The notes under the pieces: model-generated
Seen by the model: the letters and a program-made list of their open reading frames with translations, nothing else
Told to the model about the DNA's origin: nothing
Databases searched by the model: none
Program-made: the position numbers and the translations under genes
Assembly: GCA_036873135.1 (NCBI GenBank)
Contig: JAPTYO010000022.1
Coordinates: 8,213,785 to 8,277,784, forward strand
Direction of reading: 5' to 3'
Origin: Clarkia xantiana subsp. parviflora
Taxonomy: Eukaryota > Streptophyta > Magnoliopsida > Myrtales > Onagraceae
Length of the DNA: 64,000 bases
In this document: piece after piece, positions 31,377-42,968 of the stretch
How the letters are laid out: each line of letters starts with the position of its first letter
Numbering within the stretch: position 1 is the first letter of the stretch

Positions 31377-32783
31377 TATGTACAACAAGAGTGGCCAACG
31401 TCCCAAGAAGCTGTCATGCAAGCGGTGCGACTAGCATGACGAACCGCGAAAAGCAAACACGACAACACTTAGGAAAAATATTTTCTAACGCATCGAGACA
31501 ACAAACGGCTACTCCCAAAGACGTTTAGAAATTTCCGACAACCAACAAACCCGTTAAGGGAGAAACTACACATACCGACCAAAAGACCTTTACGCGAAAG
31601 CATGGGGGCAATATATCCAATGGGGGAAGTTTACCACAACTATCCACGAAGGTAAAAAATCGTCTAAGGCATGAGCTAACAACGATAGCAACAACAACCA
31701 ACCAGCAATTATTCAACATACGAACACCAATAAGCAGCTCTATGCAACAACAACGACAAATAGTTCAAAGGACCGGCAATACGGCAACATCCAAAAATCA
31801 AGACGAAGCTGTCCTGTAAAATCGAGTTTTCAGACTACCTCAAAATGTGACGAAAAGTATCACAATGGACTCCACTCGTCGAGACGATTTCAGAAAGGTA
31901 AGGACCGCGGCGAACGGAGTACGGGAAGGCGGCGCGTGGGTTACACGCGCCGGCAGGGCAATACTCAAGCGACGGCGCGTGAGGGCGCGTCCGGTGTCGT
32001 CTGGAAATTCTGAAGGCGGCGCTGGAATCCTCGCGATGATCTGAGTCGATTGGTGGTGTCAATTTCTGAAAACAAGTCAAGAATCAAACACGTAACTTTC
32101 GGGATGCACCTAAAGTTTACGACGGTGAAGAAACTATGAACAAGCAAATAATTTCTAGAAATGGTGGAGCAATCACCTGCAAAGAAGGATGAAGAATGAA
32201 TTCCAAGAAAGCTGGAAGAATGATTGGGGATTAGTGTAATCACATATCCCAAAAGATGCCTTGATGATAAGGATCAAAGGAGTAATTCATCTACACCCAC
32301 ACCTAAGTGCTTACGGTATACTCCACCCTCTTCTAAGTATTTATCTCTACGCGCATTATTATTTTAGTGCTACGCGTATCAAGTTCATCATTTTTACATG
32401 CATGTTTGCATATCGAATGATTCATGATTTATTAATCGTTAAGTCGTTTTAGAGTATACGGATTATATTTCTAGCATCACGTAATTGCGTTCTTGCCATG
32501 ACCGTTACTTGTGCATGCATGTTGATAAAAGCATGTCCGCATGACACATTACTAATTGCTTACATCCCTAGAGGTAATCATGTTTGCACGATATATACGC
32601 ACATTCTCCATTGCACTAACCGTGATGACAGGAAATAAAGTCACATGGTCAAAAAATCAAAGGACGGGCGAAATCAAGACGTCTACGTCCAACCGACAAT
32701 CAAGACCGGAAGGTTAGCGTCAAGCTCAAATTGGACGCGTATCCTAACTTAAAATAGAGTCGAGAAAGGTTTTAAACCGTTAC
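31377..32783. other. Untranslated stretch of element D
   Basis: No gene is supported. It has a short GC-rich patch at 31890-32035 at the position equivalent to the GC-rich block of element C, then AT-rich DNA. The segment 32700-32783 is the usual lead-in to the polypurine tract. Confidence 0.5.
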
Positions 32784-32799
32784 TTGACTCGGGGGCAAG
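32784..32799 (+). other. Polypurine tract of element D
   Basis: TTGACTCGGGGGCAAG precedes the LTR start TGATGGATATTTG. It differs from C's tract only at the second-last base. Confidence 0.75.
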
Positions 32800-33688
32800 T
32801 GATGGATATTTGTCCAATTCGGGTTCGTATTTATGTTTCGGGCCTCGTAAACACGTCGAAAATCACATATCGGTTTAAAAACGCCTCCCAAGGGTCGAAA
32901 CGGTCCGGAAGCACGTTACGCGCGTTCAGACCGGACCTCCGAATTGTTTGCAATCCGGAGGTCCGGGTTGCGCGGCAAGCCGGACCTCGCCGAATTGCCC
33001 AAATTCGACGAGGTCTGGATTGCACCACGGGTATTACGCGATTACCGTTTACGCGATTACCGTTACATGTAGAGAAGTCAAGTTCGCGCATTGCCAATAT
33101 TGACGACGGTTACCGCTTGCTTTTGAACCGTCATCAAACCGCTCTAAAACCGGGTCCGGTCCCAAGGAAGCCTATAAATAGGAGACCTTGGCCACCCATT
33201 TTGACACATCCTCTCATTTGCCCAACTTTGGCACTTTGAGCTCTGACTTCTCTCTAGAAATATTTTCTCTCTCTAAGATTACCTTTTTAGCCCTATTGTG
33301 ACTTAGGCATCGGAGAGGGCTCCACTAGCATCACCCCCCTCTCTCCGTGCTAGTACTGGCCCTTCGTGCAGGAATCAGCGATCCGTGGCTAAGACGAGGA
33401 AAAGAAATAGGAGCAAGATGTGCCCAGACGCTCAGACTTGTGCACAGACCGCCATTTCCTGAGACACATCCGCCTTCCTGAGACACATCCGCTTTCCTGA
33501 GTCACATCCGCTTTCCTGAGACACAGACTCCTCTCGAGACACAGACTTTTCCGAGACTCAGCGATAAAACCGAACACCTCTTCCACCCGAAGGGTGACAG
33601 CCCAGAAACTCGCTCAACCACTTAGACAGACGTGTTCATTCGGCTCAGTTCAGCCAAGACGCAACAGCAATCAACGTAAATTTACCAA
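32800..33688 (+). repeat. 3' LTR of element D
   Basis: It starts TGATGGATATTTGTCC, with TATAAATA at 33173-33180 and the U5 block GCATCGGAGAGGG...GTGCAGG at 33307-33372. A short ACACATCCGCTTTCCTGAG repeat occurs at about 33460-33545. The end is provisional. Confidence 0.72.
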
Positions 33689-34531
33689 CTGTTGAGCATA
33701 TGAATTGAGTTAGTTTATTTCAATTCCACCGCTTTATTTGGGTTTTTCTACCTTGCTTGTAAAGCGCCATATTTTTGCTTTTTTTATTATTAGGGTGGAT
33801 TTAATTGTAACATATTAAAAAAAATATTTGCCAAAACATATGTAACTTTGTATGTGGTGCTATTAATAATATCATACTATTTATTTATAAAATATATATC
33901 ATACTATTAATAATATCAGTTTTCCTATGGAGTTCACCTTTAGGACAATAAAAAAACATTAAAAATAGTTTTATAATCATAGTGCTTGTGGGGCATAGTA
34001 GAAAGACCCGCTCCACTTTTTGAAATAAATCAAGATAAGAATAGTATTAACTATGTTCATTGATTTTTAAATAGAAATGACATAAATTTATTTAAGTTAA
34101 TAGATTTTAAATAGAAAATATATAAATTTAAGGACTTTAATAGAAACACTACAATGTTTGAGGACTAAATAGATATTTTTCTTATAAAAATTGGTAAATC
34201 TAAGGACTTCAGTAAATCTAAGGACATAGATATTTTCTTGATAAAGATTGGGAAAAATAAAACCCTAACACTTAAGCGAGTGAGAGGAGTTGAAGGCTTG
34301 AACCGCAGCCAAAAAATGGAGGAGACATAGGAGAAGAATTCTAGCCCCTAGCAGCCACGTTGGCCAACAGCCACTCTGCCGGCCAGCGGCAACGCATCCT
34401 ACTCCACCTGCTAGATATCTCTCCCCCGACCAGCGATCGCACCTCCGATAAACATCTGGGCCTCCCGACAAGAAGCCGCACTTCCGACAGTCAGTCGCGC
34501 CTCTAACCTCGATTAAGTATGGTACAGTTTG
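33689..34531. other. Unclassified AT-rich DNA between D and B
   Basis: No gene, LTR or terminal repeat is recognised. There are ATAGAAA/AAATTTAAGGACTT direct repeats at 34060-34230 and a GC-rich tail (34350-34500). Element B begins directly after TACAGTTTG. This could be host DNA that received B, or an older decayed element. Confidence 0.4.
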
Positions 34532-35570
34532 TGTAAACACCTAATTTTGGACCACGCGCGGCACGCGTGACGTGTAGCGCACCTAAATGAGGAAATATGC
34601 AAATATGACAATTCGAGAAGCTTCCAAGAATGCTCCAGTACAAAATTAGGATAGTGTATATATTTATTGCAGTGTATATTTTCTGAATATTTGTATTAAG
34701 TGGTCAGAATATTTAGTATTAATTAGAAGAATAAATCAGTTTATTTATTTTCTAGATTAGAGTAAAAACTAGGCATTATATATAGCATAGTATCAGTCGA
34801 TGTAAAGGACAGACACAATCGGAAGAAAAAGATTAATAAAGATGCTTTGGATCTTGGTCGACAATATATTTCGTCAATTTTATTTTGTTATTAGTAATAT
34901 AATAATTCCTGTAGACGTTCTTTTAACTTGAGTTTGTTATATATATTTTATTTCATCGTCTTCTTCACTCATCGACAACAACCTCAATTAGAGCACAAAA
35001 CAAGGTTTATTCAGAATTTGCTGAACTCCCAAGTAGAGGAAGTCGAAGATTCAAAGAAACAAATCTAAGTTCAGTTGTAGCAGCCAGCTCAAGGAGATTC
35101 AACGAACCATCCAGTCCAGAAGAACACTTTCTACGTGAATTGCTTTTCGGTGACATTAAGGACGCCCTTGGACCAGGCCACGCAGAAGCACTGCTCATTC
35201 GGTTTCGTCACTTTCTTGAAGCGGGAAGACACCGTGTCACCAGGACCTCGCTCTGCCCAAGTCTGGCCAGCACTTCGACCTCGTCTCTGCCCAAGTCTGG
35301 CCAGCACTTCGACCTCGTCTCGCCATCCTCCGTCGGAGTTATCACCAGGAGCTCTCCTTCGAATCCGCTCGCCGATCGCTAGCTCGTCACTGCTACCCCG
35401 AGATTCGTCCTTGTCCAACCGGAGCTCCTCGTTGAACCGAAGGTTGCGTTTGGTTCTAATTTGCTGATCCCCGTTTCTATTGCAGGTCTCGATTCTACAC
35501 CAATCACACTCCAAAGTGATTAAGTCCTCCTTCGATATGACCGGTATACTCTCCGATTAGCTGTCCCGGA
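34532..35570 (+). repeat. 5' LTR of element B, proximal segment (copy 2)
   Basis: It starts TGTAAACACCTAATTTTGG and ends CTGTCCCGGA, where CCGGA (35566-35570) is the target duplication repeated at 57610-57614. It has a 34-bp tandem duplication (CTCTGCCCAAGTCTGGCC units, 35250-35320) absent from the 3' LTRs and lacks a roughly 34-bp segment they have. Confidence 0.87.
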
Positions 35571-36301
35571 TGTTGGATCACGGTTGGAACTCCGGTACGG
35601 TCTTGACGGCGATCCGAACTCCTTCGCTCCACGTAATCCTGCAAGAGGGGATAGACCGGGCGGTGACCCAGAATCCCTCTCCGATGCTTAAATGAGTGTC
35701 TCGTAAAAACTGGCAAGCAAGAGTCTCCGTATGTAATTGTATTCAATCTGAGGTAACTTCTGCCCTTTTATAGGCGAAGAGCTACCTCAGTTACCTGGAG
35801 AACCGCTGGGGCGGTTAGCCCGCGTTCCGCGTATCTCGGCCACGATTCCGCCTATCTCGGCCATGATTCCGCCTATCTCGGCCATGATCTCGCTTATCTC
35901 AGCCACGCTCCGCGTATCCCGGCCACGATCCCGCCTATCTAGGCCACGATCTCGCTTATCTCGGCCACGCTCCGCGTATCTCGGCCTCAACCTCTGATAG
36001 CAAGTCCCGACTAATATCGGGGACTCCAGAGTTATCTCATTGTGTCACCGCTTGGGGCCCCTCGTCATCGTGATAGGGCCAATCATTCTCAGGGATTCAT
36101 CATCGGGGCCTACTGAAAGGCATCTCATCGGGAGCGTCCAGCTCGCCTATCGGGACCGACTCTGTCGGGACCTTTCATCATCGGGACTCCCGCTGTCGGG
36201 ACCCTTCGCCTTGGTCTTCTTGACCTCCTTTTAAGGCCCAGTGGGCCTGTTCACCATTTCCTCGCCGTTAAAGGGCCAAACGGCCATAGCGAAACCCATC
36301 A
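35571..36301 (-). repeat. 3' LTR of element A (copy 2)
   Basis: It runs from TGTTGGATCACGG to AACCCATCA, 731 bp, and pairs with 56879-57609. About 15 differences are visible, roughly 2%. The polypurine complement TTTGCCCCCAAGA follows at 36302. Confidence 0.92.
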
Positions 36302-36314
36302 TTTGCCCCCAAGA
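36302..36314 (-). other. Polypurine tract of element A
   Basis: The minus strand reads TCTTGGGGGCAAA, then LTR TGATGGG. The GGGGGCA core is shared with C and D. Confidence 0.72.
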
Positions 36315-37535
36315 CATGAGGGACTTACAGTTCGTCGTGTCTTTCAACTCCCGACCTCTCGACATCGGAGTCGGGGACCTTTCCCGTGGTAGAGTCACTT
36401 GATAAGAATCTTCTCGTTCACGTTTCCTCGATACCTTGAGGATAACCACCAAATCCGAGAAGACTCCTCGGTTCCCCAGCCATTAAATGCAGCAGATAAC
36501 GAAGCGACGTATTTGGCACCCGTGCCTGATTTTTCGCGCCTGCTTTTTCTAAAAAAGTGCTTTTCAGGCCGTTTCATCATTACGCCTATTGCCATTCTGT
36601 ACGTTTCATCTCAACGGCTCAGATTAAAACGCTTCGACTTCGACGATCCAGATTGGAACGTCCTTTCACCTGTCCTCTTCTCCTATAAAACCCTAACCCT
36701 GGGCACTGTTTCCCTTTTACCGTTTCCGAAATTTCAAAAGCTCTCTGCAACTCTGAGAACTCAAGGCTTTCTGCTCTCCGATCAACTTTCCGGCAACTTT
36801 TAGATCATCCCTTCTCGCTTTCGAATCATCATGTCTGGTAAGGATTTCTTCCCTGTTGCTTGTATATCTTTTCCTTCATCTTCAATAATTCGTTTGCAAT
36901 TTTCCGAAAAACCCAATGTGCCTTTCCTTGCCATGGCTGATTTTCAGACAGTGGATCCAGTTCCGAGGGGAGAAAGCCCTTCAATTTCGACTATGCACCC
37001 AACGACATTTCCAGCACTGCCTACGAGGTCGCTCTCCGGGAGGGCTGTATCACTTCTACCTGGGAACCTCGCTTCCCATATCCTTGGCCTCGCCTCCCGA
37101 GTAACCTTGAGGTTACCCGTCCCCGGAAAGGGGAGGTATTTGTCTCCACGGGGCAAATATCGGCGGGGATTCGATTCCCCTTCTGCGGCACCCTGGTTGA
37201 GATGTGCCAACACTACAAGACGCATCCAACCACTTTCTCTCCCCACGCCATCCGCCTATGGAACGCCTTCCAGGTTCTCTGCTTCCGACAGAAGTGGGTT
37301 TACAGCCTCCAGCTCTTCAGAACCTTCTACGGGATGAAGTGCAACGAGGCGGGGGTCTGTGCCTTCTACCCCCGGATGCCCAAGTGGAACAAGACGCAAC
37401 TCGCGTTGTGCAGCTGGACCAATGACACCTGGAAGGTTGTCAAGGGTCGGGGACTCCTAATCGACACGGGGTCCGATAACAGTGGGTGGAAGAGGAGCTA
37501 CTTCTTCATCCAGAACTCTTCGATCCCGTGGCCCC

Positions 37536-38397
37536 TGATGAATATACGCCCAATTTGAACCCGTTGACTTCCAAACCGTTGTATTTTTATCGTCCCATTA
37601 CCGATTGTAAATCGAAACTTCAACCCGAACTCTTCACGAGAACATCAACGGCTCGGACGGGGCCGAAGCGCCCGTCCGGCCAAGGTAAACTCACCTAGGT
37701 GAGGTTGGGTGGCCACACCCGACCTCCCCTAGGAGAGATCGGGTCAGCCAACCCGATCTCTCCTAGGGGAGATCGGGTGGACCAACCCGATCTCTCCTAG
37801 GAGAGATCGGGTCGGCCAACCCGATCTCTCCTAGGAGGGATGGGGTTGGCCAACCCCATCCCCCCTAGGGGGGGTTGGGTGCCCTCACCCAACCCCTACC
37901 CTTGAGGGTCGGATTTCTCCCCCCCCAAGGGCCCCTGCGCCATTTTCGGACACCCACACCCGGTTCACGTCGCCTACCTTCTCCGTATCTTAAGGTCTTA
38001 ATTGTACGCTTAAAGGTTAATTAATTGTATTTAAAGGTTAACGATGTCATTAAGCCACCTTAATGACACCGTTGCCTATAAATACCCCACCTCCACTATT
38101 CATTCGGACATCTTGGCAATTTGGATTACTTTGCTCTGACATCTCTCTAGTTTATCTCTCTAAGAAGAATACTGACTTAGGCATCGGAGAGGGTTCACCA
38201 GGCACCACCCCCCCCCCCTCCGTGTCTGGTACTGCCCCTTCTGCAGGGTAGGAGGAGAGAAGAAGCAGAGGAAGGAAGGAAGGAAGGAAAGACATAGGCT
38301 AAGACAGGGCAACTCGGGAATACCGGATCACACACATCCCCAGTAAGGAGAGAGATCAAAACCGACCACCCGTTGACCTAGATCTCATAACCTAACA
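37536..38397 (+). repeat. 5' LTR of element C
   Basis: It is 862 bp, TGATGAATATACG to ATAACCTAACA. It contains the palindromic array (37692-37878), TATAAATA at 38077-38084 and the U5 motif near 38181-38247. Confidence 0.92.
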
Positions 38398-38399
38398 CT

Positions 38400-38415
38400 T
38401 GGCGCCGTCTGTGGG
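38400..38415 (+). other. Primer-binding site of element C
   Basis: TGGCGCCGTCTGTGGG lies 2 bp after the 5' LTR and is identical to that of element A. Confidence 0.82.
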
Positions 38416-38448
38416 CTTCGGACAGAAAGCCTGGCTATTACACGAGCT

Positions 38449-41400
38449 ATGACGAACAGTAGGGTGTCCAGGCACCAACGCCCACCCGGGGGCAATGGGC
38501 GGAGAAGAGAACCCATACCCCCAGGGAGGCAGCCTAACCCTGGGAAGCAACCAATGCATCCAGAGCCCCAAGAAATACCACAGCCTCCTCAACAACAGAA
38601 CAACCAGGAGGGAGGACCTTCACGCCCAGCTGGGGCTGAGTCCTCCACAGCCTCCACCCCCCGGGCAAGAAGGCCACAGAGAGAAAGAGAACAACAGGGA
38701 GTGCCTTCCCACAACACGGCACCCCCTGAGGGATACTATTATGAAGAGCAACCCCAAAGGTACCCGTATGGGATGCCGGCACAGAGAGATGGCAACCGCG
38801 CCCACACAGCGTATGCAAGGCCGGCATACACCCAAGGGACTTACACTGAAGCTCATGAGGAGGAGCAGATCCCAACAGAAGAGCACTACTCGCACCCTCG
38901 AGCAGGGCAACGAGAGGAACAAAGAAGATATTACCAGGAGCCACCCCCGGAGGGAAGGCAACAATTCGTGCCTCCTAGGCAACAGCAGAACAACAGGGCT
39001 TACACCCCGCTTGGGGAGGAAAGACAAGCAAGACCTCCAAGGAGGCAAGGCTTCTATGAAGCACCCCAGCAGGCGTACCAAGGGTACTCCTACAGTCCAT
39101 ACCAGCATGGACAAGGGAACCCAGTAAGCCCAGTCTACAACTACAGTGGGTATCAGAGGGATTATACTTCAGCGCAGGTGATGATCACCTCGGAGGAGAT
39201 AGAAGCCATGATAACCCGGAAATTGAATGAGTCAAAGAAACCCAGCCTGCATTGTCTAAGTGACAAGACGAACCACCCTTTCACAAGGGAGCTGGAGATG
39301 AACAGGGTGCCAGACTCCCTGCACACAGTGCAAATTGCAAAGTACAATGGGAAGGGAGACCCCCTAGAGCATATCCAACAGCATGAGGCCTCCCTATTTG
39401 GGAGGACCACTGATGAAAGGTATAAGGCACTCTTATTCCCAAACACCCTATCAGGGGTGGCCTCACATTGGTTCTTCAGTCTACCCTCTGAAAGCATCCA
39501 CTCATGGGAGCAGCTAAAAGCTAAGTTTCTGCAGAGATACCTAGGGGAGAGGAAACTCCTCAAGGGAACAGGCTCCATTGATGATGTGAAACAAGAATAC
39601 GATGAATCCCTGGCCAGCTACTATACTAGGTTCAACCAGAATATTGCAGACATCCAGGGAGACATCACCGAAGGGGAGATTATACGAGCCTTCATCAGAA
39701 ACTTAGGTCGCTTTGGGTCAACATTGGCTGAAAAGATGGCCAAAAAGCCAGCAAGCACCTTGGAGGAGCTTGCAGGAAGAGTTAAAACGCACATCGACCT
39801 TGAAAGGCACAGGGCAAGCAAGAAGGCCAAAATCCAGGCAGCCAAGGAGGATAATCAAAAGCCAAACAAAGGCAAGCCACCCCAGGCACCGCAGCATGCA
39901 AGGCAACAGGAATGGCGTCCGCCACAGCAAAGAAACCAAATGGGTGAACCCTTAAAGGCTAGAGAAATAAACGTCATTAAGTTCATCCCACTGAACACCA
40001 CTCCAGCCACCGTACTTAGAGAAATGCGGAACCAAAAGCTTTGGTCACCCCCTGCAAGGTGGAGAGCCCCAATGGTGGGAAATCACAAGGATAGATGGTG
40101 TGACAACCATGAGGCTTATGGTCACGACACAAATGAATGCTTTAGCCTAAAGCTAAGCATAAACAACATCGTCCAGAGAGGAGAACTGAAGCAATTCATA
40201 GACCATGGGGGCAACAGTATGCAACTAGGGCCATCACAGAAAGACAAGGGCAAGGGAAAGATAGACTACAACCCTCCACCCAACAAAAAAGGAGTCATAA
40301 ATATGATACATGGAGGAGTAGCATCGGGTGGCCCAACTGCTAATGCAAGAGAGGTCTATGCATCCAAGCTAAGCTCAGTGCCAAGGTGGAGAAAAAGGCC
40401 AAGAGAAGGGGAAGAAGTGAAGATCGAGTTCTCGGAGAAGGACAAAAGCCACATCGTCTTTCCACATGACGATGCTCTAGTTATTACTTTAGATATTGAC
40501 AATTTTGATGTAAAGAGAATTTTGGTGGATGGGGGCAGCTCAGCTGACCTCCTAAGCTTGAGAGTGTTAGAGGAGATAGGGAAAACCAAAGCAGACATCA
40601 AACCGGTCAACTTCCCTCTAGTTGGCTTCTCAGGAGCAACAAGTTACCCCCTGGGAATGATAACCCTACCAGTAACCATGGGCCAAGGATGGACCCAGCT
40701 GAAGGTAAATGTCAATTTCTTGGTGGTTGAAAGCCTGGGAGCCTACAATGGGATCCTAGGAAGGACAACCATAAACCCATATGAAATAGTGCCATCCACT
40801 GTTCACCAGAAGCTGAAGTACATCACGGAGAACGGGGTTGGAGAGGTCCTGGGTGATCAACGCACTGCAAGGCAATGCTACGTCAACTCAATGAGACGTG
40901 GATCACACGGGACAGACACAGTGGCTGTGGTCATGGTAGGAGCCAACCAGGATAGAAGAAGGAGGGGAGAGAGACAAAGGCAAGGAAGGAGGAGGAGTGG
41001 AGTGACACTCCGTCTGAGCAGGCAGTTTTTTCAAACAGTGCCTACAAGGAGACACAGGAGCAAGGCTGTGAAGGTGACATCCATACCTTGGCAGCCAGAC
41101 ACCATAATAGGGAACAGAACAAGGAACTCCATCCTAAAAGGCTTCCGCTACATAGATGATATCAAGCAAATGCCGCGGGAGTCTATATCAAGCTATTTCC
41201 AGAGATTCTTCAATTATGGTGCCAACATGGACATCACAAGGGGAGAAGCAGTAAGGGCATTCATTAGAAACATGCATCCAAACTCATTCGGGACCTATGG
41301 AGGGCTCTATGAGATGGTCATGACGAGCACAATGAGAGAGCTCAAGGCAAGGCTGGACAAGGCATTTGCACAGGAAGCGGAGCAGTTGGATGAAGTTCCG

Positions 41401-41697
41401 ATGAGAGGAAGAGAAATGGACACATTGGGAAGAAGTGTCAATTTCACATTCACACCCCTCACACTCAGCATAGAAGAAATTTTCCACAAGCACCTCAAGC
41501 AAGAGCTACCAACATGCAGGGAGGAAGGCAAGGCCTTCCTAGGAAGAGATGCACAGGGTTGGTGTGAGTACCATGGGACCTGGGGGCATCAAACCAACAA
41601 CTGCATGGTGTTGAAGGTGGAAGTGGAAGAAATAATTTACAATGGAGACTTCAAGGAGTACGTGGCAACAGACACAGTGACCACCCCATATCCTTAG
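38449..41697 (+). CDS. Gag-protease-Gag' polyprotein of element C
   Basis: This is one uninterrupted 1,082-codon frame starting 33 bp after the primer-binding site. Residues 1-240 are Pro/Gln/Arg-rich. About 250-440 is capsid (LFPNTLSGVASHWFFSLPSE, SYYTRF, EIIRAFIRNL). A CX2HX4HX4C knuckle is at about 550 (CDNHEAYGHDTNEC). About 640-830 is protease with KRILVDGGSSADLLS, GFSGATSYPLG and GILGRTTIN. A basic linker (about 855-890) leads to a second, diverged Gag segment: about 893-975 repeats the capsid C-half (IDDIKQMPRES, SYFQRF, EAVRAFIRNM), and a second knuckle is at about 1038 (CEYHGTWGHQTNNC). Polymerase and integrase are absent. It would form particles and process them but cannot copy itself. 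A 1,082-codon open frame argues for recent or maintained function. Confidence 0.88.
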   Translation: MTNSRVSRHQRPPGGNGRRREPIPPGRQPNPGKQPMHPEPQEIPQPPQQQNNQEGGPSRPAGAESSTASTPRARRPQREREQQGVPSHNTAPPEGYYYEEQPQRYPYGMPAQRDGNRAHTAYARPAYTQGTYTEAHEEEQIPTEEHYSHPRAGQREEQRRYYQEPPPEGRQQFVPPRQQQNNRAYTPLGEERQARPPRRQGFYEAPQQAYQGYSYSPYQHGQGNPVSPVYNYSGYQRDYTSAQVMITSEEIEAMITRKLNESKKPSLHCLSDKTNHPFTRELEMNRVPDSLHTVQIAKYNGKGDPLEHIQQHEASLFGRTTDERYKALLFPNTLSGVASHWFFSLPSESIHSWEQLKAKFLQRYLGERKLLKGTGSIDDVKQEYDESLASYYTRFNQNIADIQGDITEGEIIRAFIRNLGRFGSTLAEKMAKKPASTLEELAGRVKTHIDLERHRASKKAKIQAAKEDNQKPNKGKPPQAPQHARQQEWRPPQQRNQMGEPLKAREINVIKFIPLNTTPATVLREMRNQKLWSPPARWRAPMVGNHKDRWCDNHEAYGHDTNECFSLKLSINNIVQRGELKQFIDHGGNSMQLGPSQKDKGKGKIDYNPPPNKKGVINMIHGGVASGGPTANAREVYASKLSSVPRWRKRPREGEEVKIEFSEKDKSHIVFPHDDALVITLDIDNFDVKRILVDGGSSADLLSLRVLEEIGKTKADIKPVNFPLVGFSGATSYPLGMITLPVTMGQGWTQLKVNVNFLVVESLGAYNGILGRTTINPYEIVPSTVHQKLKYITENGVGEVLGDQRTARQCYVNSMRRGSHGTDTVAVVMVGANQDRRRRGERQRQGRRRSGVTLRLSRQFFQTVPTRRHRSKAVKVTSIPWQPDTIIGNRTRNSILKGFRYIDDIKQMPRESISSYFQRFFNYGANMDITRGEAVRAFIRNMHPNSFGTYGGLYEMVMTSTMRELKARLDKAFAQEAEQLDEVPMRGREMDTLGRSVNFTFTPLTLSIEEIFHKHLKQELPTCREEGKAFLGRDAQGWCEYHGTWGHQTNNCMVLKVEVEEIIYNGDFKEYVATDTVTTPYP

Positions 41698-41961
41698 TTT
41701 CATATTTAGCATTTTGCATGTTTCAGCTTTACAAGCTTTTCAAAAAACAACCTTTGAGAAGGAGAACCCACGAAGTTACTCCAACTCTACAACTATCTTT
41801 TATTCCTACAAAGGATGTCTTGGTGCACCAAGGCATCCCAAGTGTACAAAAACATGAATGCTCCTAAGGGAGTAGTAGTTACTCAAAAGTATTTTCCAGT
41901 GAATGTAGTGGTACAATCACAAAGTTATCCTTACACAGATATGACTTCAAGTCAATGACAG

Positions 41962-42586
41962 GTTCGACGCCCCCAAGAGCGTATCTTGAGAGTAGTTCTT
42001 ATACTACGACTTTCGACGCCCCCAAGAGCGTATCTTGAGAGTAGTTTTCATACTACGACATTCGACGCCCCCAAGAGCGTATCTTGAGAGTAGTGTTCAT
42101 ACTACGACCTTCGACGCCCCCAAGAGCGTATCTTGAGAGTAGTTATTACACTACGAATTCGACGCACCAAGAGCGTATCTTGAGAGTGGTTTCCAAAAAC
42201 TACGAACTTCGACGCCCCCAGGAGCGTATCTTGAGAGTAGTGTTCATACTACGACATTCGACGCCCCCAAGAGCGTATCTTGAGAGTAGTTATTACACTA
42301 CGAATTCGACGCACCAAGAGCGTATCTTGAGAGTGGTTTCCAAAAACTACGAATTCGACGCCCCCAGGAGCGTATCTTGAGGTAGATTTGCAACCTACCA
42401 GATTCGACGCCCCCAAGAGCGTATCTTGAGGTAGATTTCAAACTACCAGTTCGACGCCCACCAGGAGCGTATCTTTGGTCTAACCTGAGCCCTCCGGGAG
42501 CCTATCCTGTGAAACGTTAAGTGCCATCCGAGAGCCTGTCTCGTGAACAGTTTTCGACGCCCACCAAGAGCGTATCTTTGGTCTAA
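41962..42586. repeat. Hairpin minisatellite of element C (copy 2), about 47-bp units
   Basis: About twelve units start 265 bp after the gag-like stop; the gap 41698-41961 holds nothing recognised. Stems are GTAGT/ACTAC (most), GTGGTTT/AAACTAC with one wobble, and GGTAG/CTACC (near 42380-42450). The constant part is CGACGCCCCCAAGAGCG. The array ends at the antisense gene's 3' side. Confidence 0.87.
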
Positions 42587-42968
42587 CAGTACAACGTATA
42601 CCGTGTAAGGGGTATCAGAAGAAATCATCACACCACGCTCAGAAGGATACCATGAGAAAGAAATTTCTAAGTAAAGTAATGTGAAGAACAAGTAATGTTT
42701 TTTCTTTATGAAATGGCAGGTATGACATGAAGGAAAACACGAAAGAAAGACAAGTAAAGGAAACACACCAAGAGAAGAGCCCATAACCAAAGGGATATAT
42801 ACAAAAGCATGAGAAGCACTAGTGTAAAGGCAAGCGAAGCACGTAGTCAACAACACAATACGGCAAAGGAAAGTAACAACAAACACCACCACAATTTCAA
42901 AAGACACTCAACCCATAAAAGGGGAGAAGGAGTGTAGTTATATACAAGGATAACATGAGATAAACACG

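Larger units (their letters stand above)
29032..33688 (+). mobile_element. Element D, 3' part, Tat-type LTR retrotransposon
   Basis: The left end is cut by A' inside the last exon of its antisense gene. The rest is that gene (minus strand), an untranslated stretch, a polypurine tract and a 3' LTR. Layout and LTR motifs are those of element C, but sequences differ widely. No gag or pol remains. The right boundary (TTTACCA at 33688) is a guess from the CA rule, because the partner LTR is missing. Confidence 0.72.

Noticed and set aside
34265..34540. 91-codon minus-strand ORF before element B
   Set aside because: No motif, and the frame crosses into the LTR of B; likely chance.
41962..42586. 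CRISPR-like regularly spaced repeats
   Set aside because: The units are head-to-tail minisatellite repeats with no true spacers, inside a plant retrotransposon, with no cas-like gene.
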